This document shows, one piece after another, positions 1 through 7,561 of a DNA stretch of 27,413 nucleotides (position 1 is the first letter of the stretch; each line of letters starts with the position of its first letter). The translations under genes were made by a program, and so were the position numbers. A model generated the notes under the pieces. It was not told the origin of the DNA. It ran no database searches and saw only the letters and a list, made by a program, of their open reading frames with translations. Source of the DNA: SG8-41 sp036555035 (GTDB taxonomy: Bacteria > Pseudomonadota > Gammaproteobacteria > Burkholderiales > SG8-41); contig DATBMB010000102.1 in the NCBI GenBank assembly GCA_036555035.1, forward strand, positions 1-27,413, in the 5' to 3' direction.

Positions 1-1088
1 TCCACCGATTCCCGGACGTCGCGGTTGTAGAAATAGGTGATGTTCATGAGCGCGGTGTCGAGCGCGCCGGTATTCTCGCCCACCCGCAGCATGCGAATGA
101 CAAGCGGCGGGAACACCCCCAGGTTCTGAAAGGTCTCGCTCAAGCTCTCCCCCGCGGTGATCTGCTGGCCCGCGCGCACGAGGCCGTCCGAGATGACCCG
201 GTTGTTCACGACGTCCTCGCTCGTCTTGATGGAGTCGAGCACGGTGATCCCCGAGCGGTAGAGGAGCGCGAAGACGTTCGCGAAGCGCGACAGGATGATC
301 TTGAGCAGCGTCGGCCCGATTAGCGGCAGGCGCAGCTTCGTGTAATCCCACCAGTAGGCCGCCCGCGGGCTGCGCTGGACCGCGGTGGCAACGGCGACGA
401 ACACCACGACCGGCAGCCCGAACACCACGAACCAGTACTGCGTCATGAACTCCGACACGGCGATGAGCATGCGGGTCTGCGTGGGCAGCGCGAGCCCCAT
501 GGTCTTGAACAGCTGTGCGATCTGCGGCACCAGGAAGATCAGGAGCGCGGTCAGCACGCCGAGCACGACGACGAGCGTGATGAGCGGCAGGATCAGCAGC
601 CGGCGGGTCTGCGAGATGAGCTCGTCGAGCCACCGGAGGTTGTCCGCCAGGTTCTTGAACACCTCAGGCAGCTGCCCGGACTGCTCGCCGGCCCGGACCA
701 GGCTCACGAAGACGTTGTCGAAGACGACCGGGTGGTTGGACATGCACTGCGAGAGCACCTTGCCGCCCTCCATGTCCTCGGTCATTGCCGTCAGCACGTC
801 GCGGAACCGCGGGTTGTCGATCGATTCGCGCATGTCGCGCAGGCCGTCGAGGATCGGGATGCCGGAGCGCGCCATCTGCTCCATGTCGAAGCAGAAGTTG
901 ATGAGGTCCTGCCGCGTGATCTTGCCGCCGGCAAACGTGCGCGTCTGGCGCTCCACCTGCCGGAAGGTGATGAGATCGAGCCCCATGCGCCGCAGGCGCA
1001 GCTCGAGGTCGACCTCGTTGACGGCCTCGAGGGCCCCGCGCGCCGGCCGGCCGGTCTTGTCGATTGCCTTGTATTCGTAGGAAGGCAC
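1..1088 (-). CDS. mshG: MshG/GspF/PilC-type inner-membrane platform protein (C-terminus cut by window edge)
   Basis: Polytopic inner-membrane platform protein of a type IV pilus/type II secretion-like machine; in this family it couples the cytoplasmic motor ATPase to the pilin or pseudopilin fibre. About 362 codons are visible and the family is usually about 400 residues, so only the last few dozen residues, including the final membrane helix, are missing. The start is read as GTG (VPSYEYKAIDKTGRPARG), a typical GspF N-terminus, one base after the mshE stop, with no clear ribosome site, so translational coupling is likely. Two GspF domains are visible: the first contains ITRQDLINFCFDMEQM and LVRAGEQSGQLPEVF, the second LLKIILSRFANVFALLYRSG and MLRVGENTGALDTAL. 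A long hydrophobic stretch (LLILPLITLVVVLGVLTALL) and another (WFVVFGLPVVVFVAVATAV) lie between them. The name MshG comes from the neighbours; GspF-like is certain, the exact system is inferred. Confidence 0.9.
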   Translation of the reverse strand, partial: MPSYEYKAIDKTGRPARGALEAVNEVDLELRLRRMGLDLITFRQVERQTRTFAGGKITRQDLINFCFDMEQMARSGIPILDGLRDMRESIDNPRFRDVLTAMTEDMEGGKVLSQCMSNHPVVFDNVFVSLVRAGEQSGQLPEVFKNLADNLRWLDELISQTRRLLILPLITLVVVLGVLTALLIFLVPQIAQLFKTMGLALPTQTRMLIAVSEFMTQYWFVVFGLPVVVFVAVATAVQRSPRAAYWWDYTKLRLPLIGPTLLKIILSRFANVFALLYRSGITVLDSIKTSEDVVNNRVISDGLVRAGQQITAGESLSETFQNLGVFPPLVIRMLRVGENTGALDTALMNITYFYNRDVRESV

Positions 1089-1089
1089 G

Positions 1090-2799
1090 TCAGTGGTAGC
1101 GCCCGGTAAGATCGATCTCGCGCGCCACCTCGGTGAGGCTCGTTGTGCCGTCGATCGCCCGTTGCAGGCCCTCGTCCGAGAGCGATCGGAAGCCCTTGGC
1201 CAGAGCGGCCGCGCGCATCTCCCTGGCCGTCGCGCGGCGTGCCACCAGCTCGTCGAGATCGGCATCCATCACGAGGATCTCCATGATGGCGCTGCGGCCC
1301 TTGAAGCCCTTGTTGTCGCACTGCTTGCAGCCGACCGGGCGGTGCAGGAAGGAGACCTTCTCGGCGGCGGGACCGAGGAGCTGCCGCTCCTCGCGGGACG
1401 GCGCGTAGGCCTCCTTGCACTGGGAGCAGAGGTTGCGCACCAGGCGCTGCGCGATGATCCCGATGATGTTGCCCGCCATGATGTCGGGCTGGATGCCGAT
1501 GTCGAGCAGCCGCGGGAAAGCGCCGAGCGCGGAATTGGTGTGCAGCGTGGTGAAGACCTGGTGGCCTGTCATCGCGGCGCGGAACGCCATCTCGGCGGTC
1601 TCCTTGTCGCGCACCTCGCCCACCAGGATGATGTCCGGGTCCTGGCGCATGATCGAGCGGATGCCGTCCGCGAAGTCCATGCGCGCGACCTCGCCCACGG
1701 AGGTCTGCCGCATGAGCGTCAGCGGGTACTCGACGGGGTCCTCCAGCGTCATGATGTTGACCGTCTCGTCGTTCACCTGCGCGAGGAGCGAGTAGAGCGT
1801 CGTGGTCTTGCCGCTGCCGGTGGGGCCGGTGACGATCAGGATGCCCTCGGGGCGCGCCAGCATGAGGTTGACCTTGTCGGTCACCTGCTTGGAGAGCCGC
1901 ATGCGGTCGAGCGAGATAATCGACTTCTCGCGGTCGAGCACGCGCAGCACGATGTTCTCTCCGTAGATCGTAGGCTGGGTGGACACGCGGAAGTCGATCG
2001 GCCGGCCATTCAGCGTGAGCGAAAGCCGCCCGTCCTGCGGCGCGCGCGTCTCGGCGATGTTCATCGCGCTCACGACCTTCACGCGCACAGTGATCCCCGG
2101 CAGGTAGGTCTTGTGGAGGCTTCTCACGGTTTCCAGGACGCCGTCGATGCGGTAGCGGATGCGCACGAACGCGTACTCCGGCTCCAGATGGATGTCGGAA
2201 GCGCCGCGCTTCACCGCGTCCACCAGCAGCGCGTTGACCAGCCGCACCATCGGCTGCGTATACTCGTCGCCGCCGCCCGCCGCCTGCAGGCTCTCGTAGT
2301 CGATTTCCCCGGTCTCGATCTCCTTCAGGATGCCGTCGACCGAGAGCTCGTAGCCGTAGAAGTGGTCGGTGTAGTCCTCGAGCTGCGCCTCGCTCGCGAG
2401 CTGCGTCTTGATCTCGATCTGCGGGCCCAGCATGGCGCGCAGCTGGTCCATCGCCACCACGTTGAAGATCTCGGTGGTGGCGACGGTGAGCACCTGGTCC
2501 GCGGGATCGAAGGCGATCGGCAGCACGCGGTTGCGCCGCGCAAAATCCTGCGAGACGAGCTTGAGCGCCTCCGGGTCCGCGACCACCTGGGCCAGGTCGA
2601 TCGCCTCCTGGCCGATGGTGCGCGCCATGATGTCGCGGATGGCGCTTTCCGTGACGAAGCCGAGCCGCACCAGCAGCCGGCCGATGGGAATGTTGTTGTG
2701 GCGCTGCTCGGCGAGAACGATCGAGAGCTGATCGGTGGTGATCAGCCCTTGCTGCACCAGCAACTCGCCGAGACGGAGTTTTTTGCGCTGTTCGGCCAT
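1090..2799 (-). CDS. mshE: MshE/GspE/PilB-type assembly ATPase with N-terminal MshEN (c-di-GMP-binding type) domain
   Basis: Hexameric cytoplasmic motor ATPase powering fibre extension or secretion, 569 residues. The ATG was chosen because MAEQRKKLRLGELL opens directly into the conserved N-terminal domain; the frame stays open upstream, but that region overlaps mshN. Residues 9-32 fit the first MshEN motif (R9-L10-G11, G18, L25, L29, Q32) and 38-61 resemble the second (P38-I39-G40, G47), which in Vibrio MshE bind cyclic di-GMP. The ATPase core has Walker A GPTGSGKT (325-332), an Asp-box-like segment TLEDPVEYP (351-359), Walker B DIILVGEVRD (389-398), the His box TGHQVFTTLHTN (411-422) and the zinc cysteine pairs C458/C461 and C491/C494 of GspE/PilB ATPases. 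It lies 29 bases after mshN and one base before mshG. Family certain; control by c-di-GMP is inferred from the motif. Confidence 0.95.
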   Translation of the reverse strand: MAEQRKKLRLGELLVQQGLITTDQLSIVLAEQRHNNIPIGRLLVRLGFVTESAIRDIMARTIGQEAIDLAQVVADPEALKLVSQDFARRNRVLPIAFDPADQVLTVATTEIFNVVAMDQLRAMLGPQIEIKTQLASEAQLEDYTDHFYGYELSVDGILKEIETGEIDYESLQAAGGGDEYTQPMVRLVNALLVDAVKRGASDIHLEPEYAFVRIRYRIDGVLETVRSLHKTYLPGITVRVKVVSAMNIAETRAPQDGRLSLTLNGRPIDFRVSTQPTIYGENIVLRVLDREKSIISLDRMRLSKQVTDKVNLMLARPEGILIVTGPTGSGKTTTLYSLLAQVNDETVNIMTLEDPVEYPLTLMRQTSVGEVARMDFADGIRSIMRQDPDIILVGEVRDKETAEMAFRAAMTGHQVFTTLHTNSALGAFPRLLDIGIQPDIMAGNIIGIIAQRLVRNLCSQCKEAYAPSREERQLLGPAAEKVSFLHRPVGCKQCDNKGFKGRSAIMEILVMDADLDELVARRATAREMRAAALAKGFRSLSDEGLQRAIDGTTSLTEVAREIDLTGRYH

Positions 2800-2828
2800 G
2801 CGAACCGGTCCGCGTTCCGGAGAGCCGG

Positions 2829-4037
2829 CTATTCTACCTGCGCGACGAGCTTGCCGATGCGCTCCTGGGCCTGTGCGAGGTTGAAGTTGGCGCGACCCTT
2901 GACCGCGGCCAGCTGCATCGCGCGCTGGTAGAAGCCGAGCGCGAGCTTGGGCTGGCTTACGTGCTCGAGACCGACCGCGAGGTTGTAGGCGTAGTCGGGG
3001 TTGGACGGCTCGAGGTGATGGGCCTGGAAATAGGCATACTGTGCCGCGGCCCACTGCGACTGATCGGCGTAGAGGTTGCCCAGCGTGAAGTACAGATGCG
3101 CGGAAGGCTCGCGCGCAATGAGCTGCTTCAGCCTGGATTCGGCCGCGACGGGGTCGGCGCGGCCGAGGAGCGCGATCAACCCGCTCTGCGCGAACGCGTT
3201 CCGCGGCTCGAGCTCCAGCAGGTTCAGGTAGCGCCGCGTCGCCTCATCGCTGTTGCCCTCCCGTACCGCCACCGCGGCGAGCCCGAGCAGCGCATCGACG
3301 TTCTTCGGCTCGGCGCCGAGGACGTCGTTGTAGAGCCGCTGCGCCTGGTCGAGCTGTCCCGATTGCAGCGCCGCGTAGGCCTGGGGAAGCATCGGATGGA
3401 GGGCCGGCTCGGCGTTGCCCGGCGTGACGACGACCGTGTTGCGCGCACCGGATTCCTCGGTTGGGGCGGGCGCGACCGCCGGCCGCGGCTTCGGACGTCG
3501 CGCGGCGGCGGCGGCCGATTCCTCGGCGGCTTCCTTCAGCAAGGGGCCTGCGGGCAGCGGCCCGGCGGGAGCGACGGGCGCCTGGGCGAGTGGTGCCACC
3601 GGCCCCTTGGCGGCTGTCAGCGGCGGCCGCTCGATGAAGAACCCGGGATGGGCGATCTGCATGTACACGTAGATGCCGAAACCCAGCGCGAACAGGCCGG
3701 CGAGCCCGCCCAGCACCGGCATCGGATGCGCGCGCACGTAAGTGACCACTCCGTCCCTCGCGGGCCGGCTCGCCGCGCCAGCCTGCAGGACCGTGCTGGC
3801 CCGCGCCTGGGCTGGCTCGCGGGCAGGCGGCGCGGCAGCGGCAACCGGGCGCGGTGCGACTTCCGGCCTCTGCGCGACTTCCGCCCTCGGAACTGCAGGC
3901 GCTTCCGCCGCGATCGGCTCCAGCGCGAGCTCGTTCGCAGCGGGCGCCGGCGCGGTGGCCTCGACCGCGACGGGCTCGCCGCGCGCGTCCAGCCGGTCCT
4001 TGGCGGCCTTTTCCAAGGCCTTCATCAACAGGCTCAT
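2829..4037 (-). CDS. mshN: MshN-type membrane-anchored TPR protein
   Basis: A 402-residue protein. The N-terminus MSLLMKALEKAAKDR is characteristic of MshN-like proteins of MSHA-type clusters. A Pro/Ala-rich cytoplasmic stretch (about 20-95) leads to one membrane helix (about 107-127, VLGGLAGLFALGFGIYVYM), then a Pro/Ala-rich linker and a periplasmic TPR array from about residue 215 to the end (ALQSGQLDQAQRLYNDVLGAEPKNVDALLGLAAV and later repeats). It probably scaffolds the periplasmic part of the fibre machine near the secretin. The ATG overlaps the mshL stop by 4 bases (ATGA), so the two are translationally coupled. TPR arrays diverge fast, so the assignment leans on the start signature, topology and position between the secretin and ATPase genes. 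Confidence 0.85.
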   Translation of the reverse strand: MSLLMKALEKAAKDRLDARGEPVAVEATAPAPAANELALEPIAAEAPAVPRAEVAQRPEVAPRPVAAAAPPAREPAQARASTVLQAGAASRPARDGVVTYVRAHPMPVLGGLAGLFALGFGIYVYMQIAHPGFFIERPPLTAAKGPVAPLAQAPVAPAGPLPAGPLLKEAAEESAAAAARRPKPRPAVAPAPTEESGARNTVVVTPGNAEPALHPMLPQAYAALQSGQLDQAQRLYNDVLGAEPKNVDALLGLAAVAVREGNSDEATRRYLNLLELEPRNAFAQSGLIALLGRADPVAAESRLKQLIAREPSAHLYFTLGNLYADQSQWAAAQYAYFQAHHLEPSNPDYAYNLAVGLEHVSQPKLALGFYQRAMQLAAVKGRANFNLAQAQERIGKLVAQVE

Positions 4038-5938
4038 TGCGCGGCGCTGGTCTTCTCTGGAGGAGTTTCCGGTTTTGTATCCGGCTTCGGCAGGAAGCGC
4101 TGGAAGAACTTGAGCTCGTCGCTCTCGAGCGAGGGGTTGGCGACGACGATCGGGCGGAGGAATATCATCAGCTCCGACTTGATGACGGCCTCGGCGCGAA
4201 AGCGCAACAGCTCGCCCGCCACTGAAAGCTCGTCGGCTCCCGGAATCTGCTTGCGGGCGCGCTGCTCAGTGTCCTGCATCAGTCCGCCCAGGACCACCGT
4301 CTGGCCGCTGCCAACCTGCAACACGGACTCCATTTCCCGCACCTGGACCTGCGGGACATTGTTGGTGATCGGCGCGATGTTGCAGGTGCCGGTTGGGACC
4401 GGGCCGCACGGATTGCGCAGCGCTGGATTGGGGTCGGCCACGAATGGCGATTCCGGATTCAGACGCGTCACCGTCGGCCGCACGGTCAGCGAGACCCGGC
4501 CGTCTTCATTGATCTGCGGTGTCACGCTCATCACGACGCCGACCGCCACCGTTTTCGCCGTGGTCGAGAAGCTCTGCAACGCAGTCGTTTGAGATTGGGT
4601 GGTCGACGAACTGACCTCGAAATAGACGACGTTGTCCACCACCTTGAGCAGCGCGGTCTGGTTGTTGAGCGCCATCATCTTGGGGCTCGACAGCACCCGA
4701 GTGTTGCCGAACTCCTGCAGCAACGTCACCATCGCGCTGATGTTGCCGAGGGTGGAGGTGGGGTTGACATAGCCAATCTGGAAGAAGTTGGCGGTGCCTC
4801 CGCTGAGCCCGGTTCCAAATCCGGGGTTGGTCAGAGTCTGTTGCAGCGTCGGTCCACCGGTGATCGGCAGGCGGCTCCAGTCGACGCCCCCCTGGTATTT
4901 CTCGGAAAGCAGCACCTCGACGATGGTGGCTTCGATCAGCACCTGGCGCTGCATGGCGTTGATGATGCCGTCGATGTGCCGCTGCACCAGCTGGTGCTGC
5001 TTCTCGGTCGCGTTGACGGTCACCGTTCCGGAACCTGCGTTCACCACCACGTCGTCGGGAAGCAGGGATGCCTGCTGCTGGGCGCCGCCGCTGGTAGAGA
5101 CCACCGAGGACGCGAGAGACGAGGCGCCCTGCCCGGCACGGCTCGCCGCCTCCATCTGCTTCACGCGCAGCTCCTGCTCCTGCTTGATCAGCGCCAGGCG
5201 CTCATTCTTGGCATCGGCTGTCAGGCTCTGCAGGCGTGTCGAATTCAGGATGGAGCGGATGTTGTCCCGCAATTGCTCCCAGAAATCGTTTTTGGATATT
5301 GTGCGCACCACGGTACTGGATCCGCTGCTGCCACCTGCGCCTGCACCGGTCGTGGCGCCTCCCCCTCCCCCGGCACCCCCGACGACGGACAACTCGCCCG
5401 AGACACCGATCGTCGAGCTGGTTTCGCGCGCCATGTTCACGTAATTGACGCGGTAGGTCTTGACGTACGGGGTGTCCGGAGACACCACGATCGTGTTGCC
5501 TTCGAGCTGGTAGCGCAGGTTGACCTGCTTGCTGACGCGCTCGAGGATCGCCGGCAGGGTTTCATTGACCGCGTTGAGGCTGACGAGCCCGTTGATGCCG
5601 GAGTGAACGTCGATGTTCTGCTTGGTGTCGCGCGCGAGCGCAATGAGCAGGTCTTTGACCGGAACCTCGCTGACCACCACGCTGTAGGTCTGCGGCTTGG
5701 CCGCGGGCTTGGGCGGAGGCAGGAGGTCGCTCACACGGGCTGGCGCCGGGATGGCCGTGTCGGGCGCGGGCCTGGCCGGGGGCTTCGCGATGTGGCCCTC
5801 GGACGGTGGAATATAGGGCTTGATGTTGTAGCAGCCGGCCGTCGTCAGGGCGATCGCCAGCGCGAAGGCGCGGGCGACCGACGCAGACAGGAGCCGCGCC
5901 ACCGCTGCCGCGGGTGGCCGGGCGGTTGTCCGTTCCAT
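4034..5938 (-). CDS. mshL: MshL-type secretin, outer-membrane lipoprotein channel
   Basis: Secretin forming the outer-membrane pore of the MSHA-like machine, about 634 residues from the chosen start. The frame also opens at a GTG at 5998 that overlaps the mshM stop, but the ATG at 5938 has an AGGGAGA ribosome site 6 bases upstream and gives a proper lipoprotein signal (hydrophobic FALAIALTTAG before C36), so it is preferred. The N-terminal secretin/TonB-like short domain follows (YSVVVSEVPVKDLLIALARD, then LNAVNETLPAILERV). A Gly/Ser/Ala-rich low-complexity insertion sits near residues 190-215 and a Gln/Glu-rich, probably coiled stretch follows. The secretin core is clear: VLIEATIVEVLLSEKYQGGVDW, TRVLSSPKMMALNNQTALL, and the terminal VGSGQTVVLGGLMQ and ELMIFLRPIVV. 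The tail is Pro/Lys-rich. Strong family call. Confidence 0.93.
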   Translation of the reverse strand: MERTTARPPAAAVARLLSASVARAFALAIALTTAGCYNIKPYIPPSEGHIAKPPARPAPDTAIPAPARVSDLLPPPKPAAKPQTYSVVVSEVPVKDLLIALARDTKQNIDVHSGINGLVSLNAVNETLPAILERVSKQVNLRYQLEGNTIVVSPDTPYVKTYRVNYVNMARETSSTIGVSGELSVVGGAGGGGGATTGAGAGGSSGSSTVVRTISKNDFWEQLRDNIRSILNSTRLQSLTADAKNERLALIKQEQELRVKQMEAASRAGQGASSLASSVVSTSGGAQQQASLLPDDVVVNAGSGTVTVNATEKQHQLVQRHIDGIINAMQRQVLIEATIVEVLLSEKYQGGVDWSRLPITGGPTLQQTLTNPGFGTGLSGGTANFFQIGYVNPTSTLGNISAMVTLLQEFGNTRVLSSPKMMALNNQTALLKVVDNVVYFEVSSSTTQSQTTALQSFSTTAKTVAVGVVMSVTPQINEDGRVSLTVRPTVTRLNPESPFVADPNPALRNPCGPVPTGTCNIAPITNNVPQVQVREMESVLQVGSGQTVVLGGLMQDTEQRARKQIPGADELSVAGELLRFRAEAVIKSELMIFLRPIVVANPSLESDELKFFQRFLPKPDTKPETPPEKTSAAQ

Positions 5939-5994
5939 TGCGTCTCCCTGATCCAGGACCACTTGTCCCCTCCACAAATCCGATGACGCCGGGC

Positions 5995-7509
5995 TCACGA
6001 CGCCTGCTGTCGCTTGAGCTCGGCGCGGATACTCTCCACCGTCCGCAGAATCGGCTGATTGGCTTTCAGCCCCTCCGGCAGCTTCTCAAGCACATCTTGT
6101 GCCGAGCGGCGGTCACTGAAAGTGCCATATAGGACCGTCAGCAACGGGCGCCCGTTTGCCAAAGTACGATACACAAAAACCTTATTCATTTCAACGAATT
6201 TGGACACGTCATTGAGGTGGAGCTTTAGCTGTGTTGCGTCCTCTGTCCCCAGGAGCTGGATGCTGTAAAGGTTACGGGACTCCGTCGCCAGCCACTTTTC
6301 AGTCGCCGCCAGTCTGTTTTCCAGCACATCGGCTCCCGTTTCGGCCGTGATTTCGGTCACGTTCGACAACTGAAGCGCGGCAGTTCCCTTGGCACCCGCG
6401 GCCACGGGTGATGCGGGTGACGCAACTCCAGAGACGGGTGGCGCTTTGGGGGCGGCTCCGGGCGATTTCTTTGATGAGTCAAAGGGTTGAGTTGTGACAG
6501 CGGAGACCACCGGCGCGGGCGCTTCGCCTTGAGCCGCCGGGCTGCTCGCCCCCTTTTCCGGGCTCGACGCGAGGGCCGGTTGCGTGGTCCGCTGGACGCC
6601 CGGGCCGAGGACCATATAGGTACCGATGCCAAGGATCGCCCCCGCTGCAAAGACCGCCGCCCCCCAAAGGAAGCGCGGATGCGGTCGCGAGCCCGGTTCG
6701 TGACTGAATTCACTGTCACGCACGGCTGCCTCGACGTGCTTGGGCCGGAGGGTGTGCGTGTTTTCCGAGAATGCGGCGAGCAGCGCCTTGTCGGCGATCA
6801 GGTTGACGCGCCGGGTCAGGCCGAGCGAGGCGCGGGCGACCTGCTTCACCACGATGTCCGGGAACAGATCAGGCCCGCGGTAGCCCGCGGTGCGCATGCG
6901 GAACATCAGGTACTCGCGGATCTCGCCCGCGCCGAGCGGCTCGAGGCGGAAGCTGTGGGTGACGCGCTCGCGCAGGGGACGCAGCTGGGTCTGACGCAGC
7001 GTGTCGTCGAGCTCGGGCTGGCCGAAGAGCACGATCTGCAGCAGCTTGTCGCTCTTCGTCTCGAGGTTGGAAAGCAGGCGGATCTCTTCCAGGGTGGCGA
7101 GCGGCATGCCCTGCGATTCCTCGACGAACGCCACGACGCGCTTGCCCTCGGCGTGGCGCTTGAGCAGGAAATCATGCAGCGCCTGCATCACTTCGAGCCG
7201 CGGCGCGTCCCGGTCCACCGCGAGCTGGAGCTCGAACGCGATGGTGTGCAGGATCTCCTCCGGCGATACGCTCGGGTTGGCGATGTAGACCGTTTCGACG
7301 TGGGGCGGCAGCCGTGTCGGCAGCATGTGGCAGAGCATCGTCTTGCCGCTGCCGACCTCGCCGGTGACCTTGATGATCCCCTCGCCGTGGGTGATGGCGT
7401 AGATCAGCGCCTCGAGGATCGGTCCGCGGTTGCCGCCGGCGAAGAAGAACTCGGTGTTCGGGGTGATCTTGAATGGCGCCTGGCTCAGTCCGAAGTGGCT
7501 GTAATACAT
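5995..7509 (-). CDS. mshM: MshM/ExeA-type AAA ATPase with membrane helix and C-terminal SPOR domain
   Basis: A 504-residue ATPase of the ExeA/GspA/MshM family, which helps place the secretin through the peptidoglycan. The start MYYSHFGLSQAPFKITPNTE is the classic N-terminus of the family. Walker A is GEVGSGKT (50-57). The Walker B position reads VVAFVEESQ (125-133), with Glu where the family usually has Asp (normally hhhhDEAQ). LFGQPEL and RVTHSFRLEPL are typical later motifs. A membrane helix spans about 280-302. A long Ala/Pro/Ser linker then leads to a SPOR-like domain (about 413-490, beginning SIQLLGTEDATQLKLHLND and including VYRTLANGRPLLTVLYGTFS). Vibrio MshM lacks such a tail, whereas ExeA carries a different peptidoglycan-binding module there, so function is probably alike. 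The mshL gene follows at once. Codons in the SPOR part are visibly less GC-rich than elsewhere. Confidence 0.92.
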   Translation of the reverse strand: MYYSHFGLSQAPFKITPNTEFFFAGGNRGPILEALIYAITHGEGIIKVTGEVGSGKTMLCHMLPTRLPPHVETVYIANPSVSPEEILHTIAFELQLAVDRDAPRLEVMQALHDFLLKRHAEGKRVVAFVEESQGMPLATLEEIRLLSNLETKSDKLLQIVLFGQPELDDTLRQTQLRPLRERVTHSFRLEPLGAGEIREYLMFRMRTAGYRGPDLFPDIVVKQVARASLGLTRRVNLIADKALLAAFSENTHTLRPKHVEAAVRDSEFSHEPGSRPHPRFLWGAAVFAAGAILGIGTYMVLGPGVQRTTQPALASSPEKGASSPAAQGEAPAPVVSAVTTQPFDSSKKSPGAAPKAPPVSGVASPASPVAAGAKGTAALQLSNVTEITAETGADVLENRLAATEKWLATESRNLYSIQLLGTEDATQLKLHLNDVSKFVEMNKVFVYRTLANGRPLLTVLYGTFSDRRSAQDVLEKLPEGLKANQPILRTVESIRAELKRQQAS

Positions 7510-7561
7510 CGCTCGTCCCCCAGGCCGCGCGCATCGCGGGCGCGCCGCCCCGTAAACGCCG

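Noticed and set aside
1093..2931. 612-codon plus-strand frame opposite mshE
   Set aside because: Antisense shadow of the ATPase gene, His/Arg/Leu-rich and without recognisable motifs.
5938..5998. Longer MshL starting at GTG 5998, overlapping mshM
   Set aside because: The ATG at 5938 has a clear AGGGAGA site and yields a normal lipoprotein signal; the extension would bury it. Not fully excluded.
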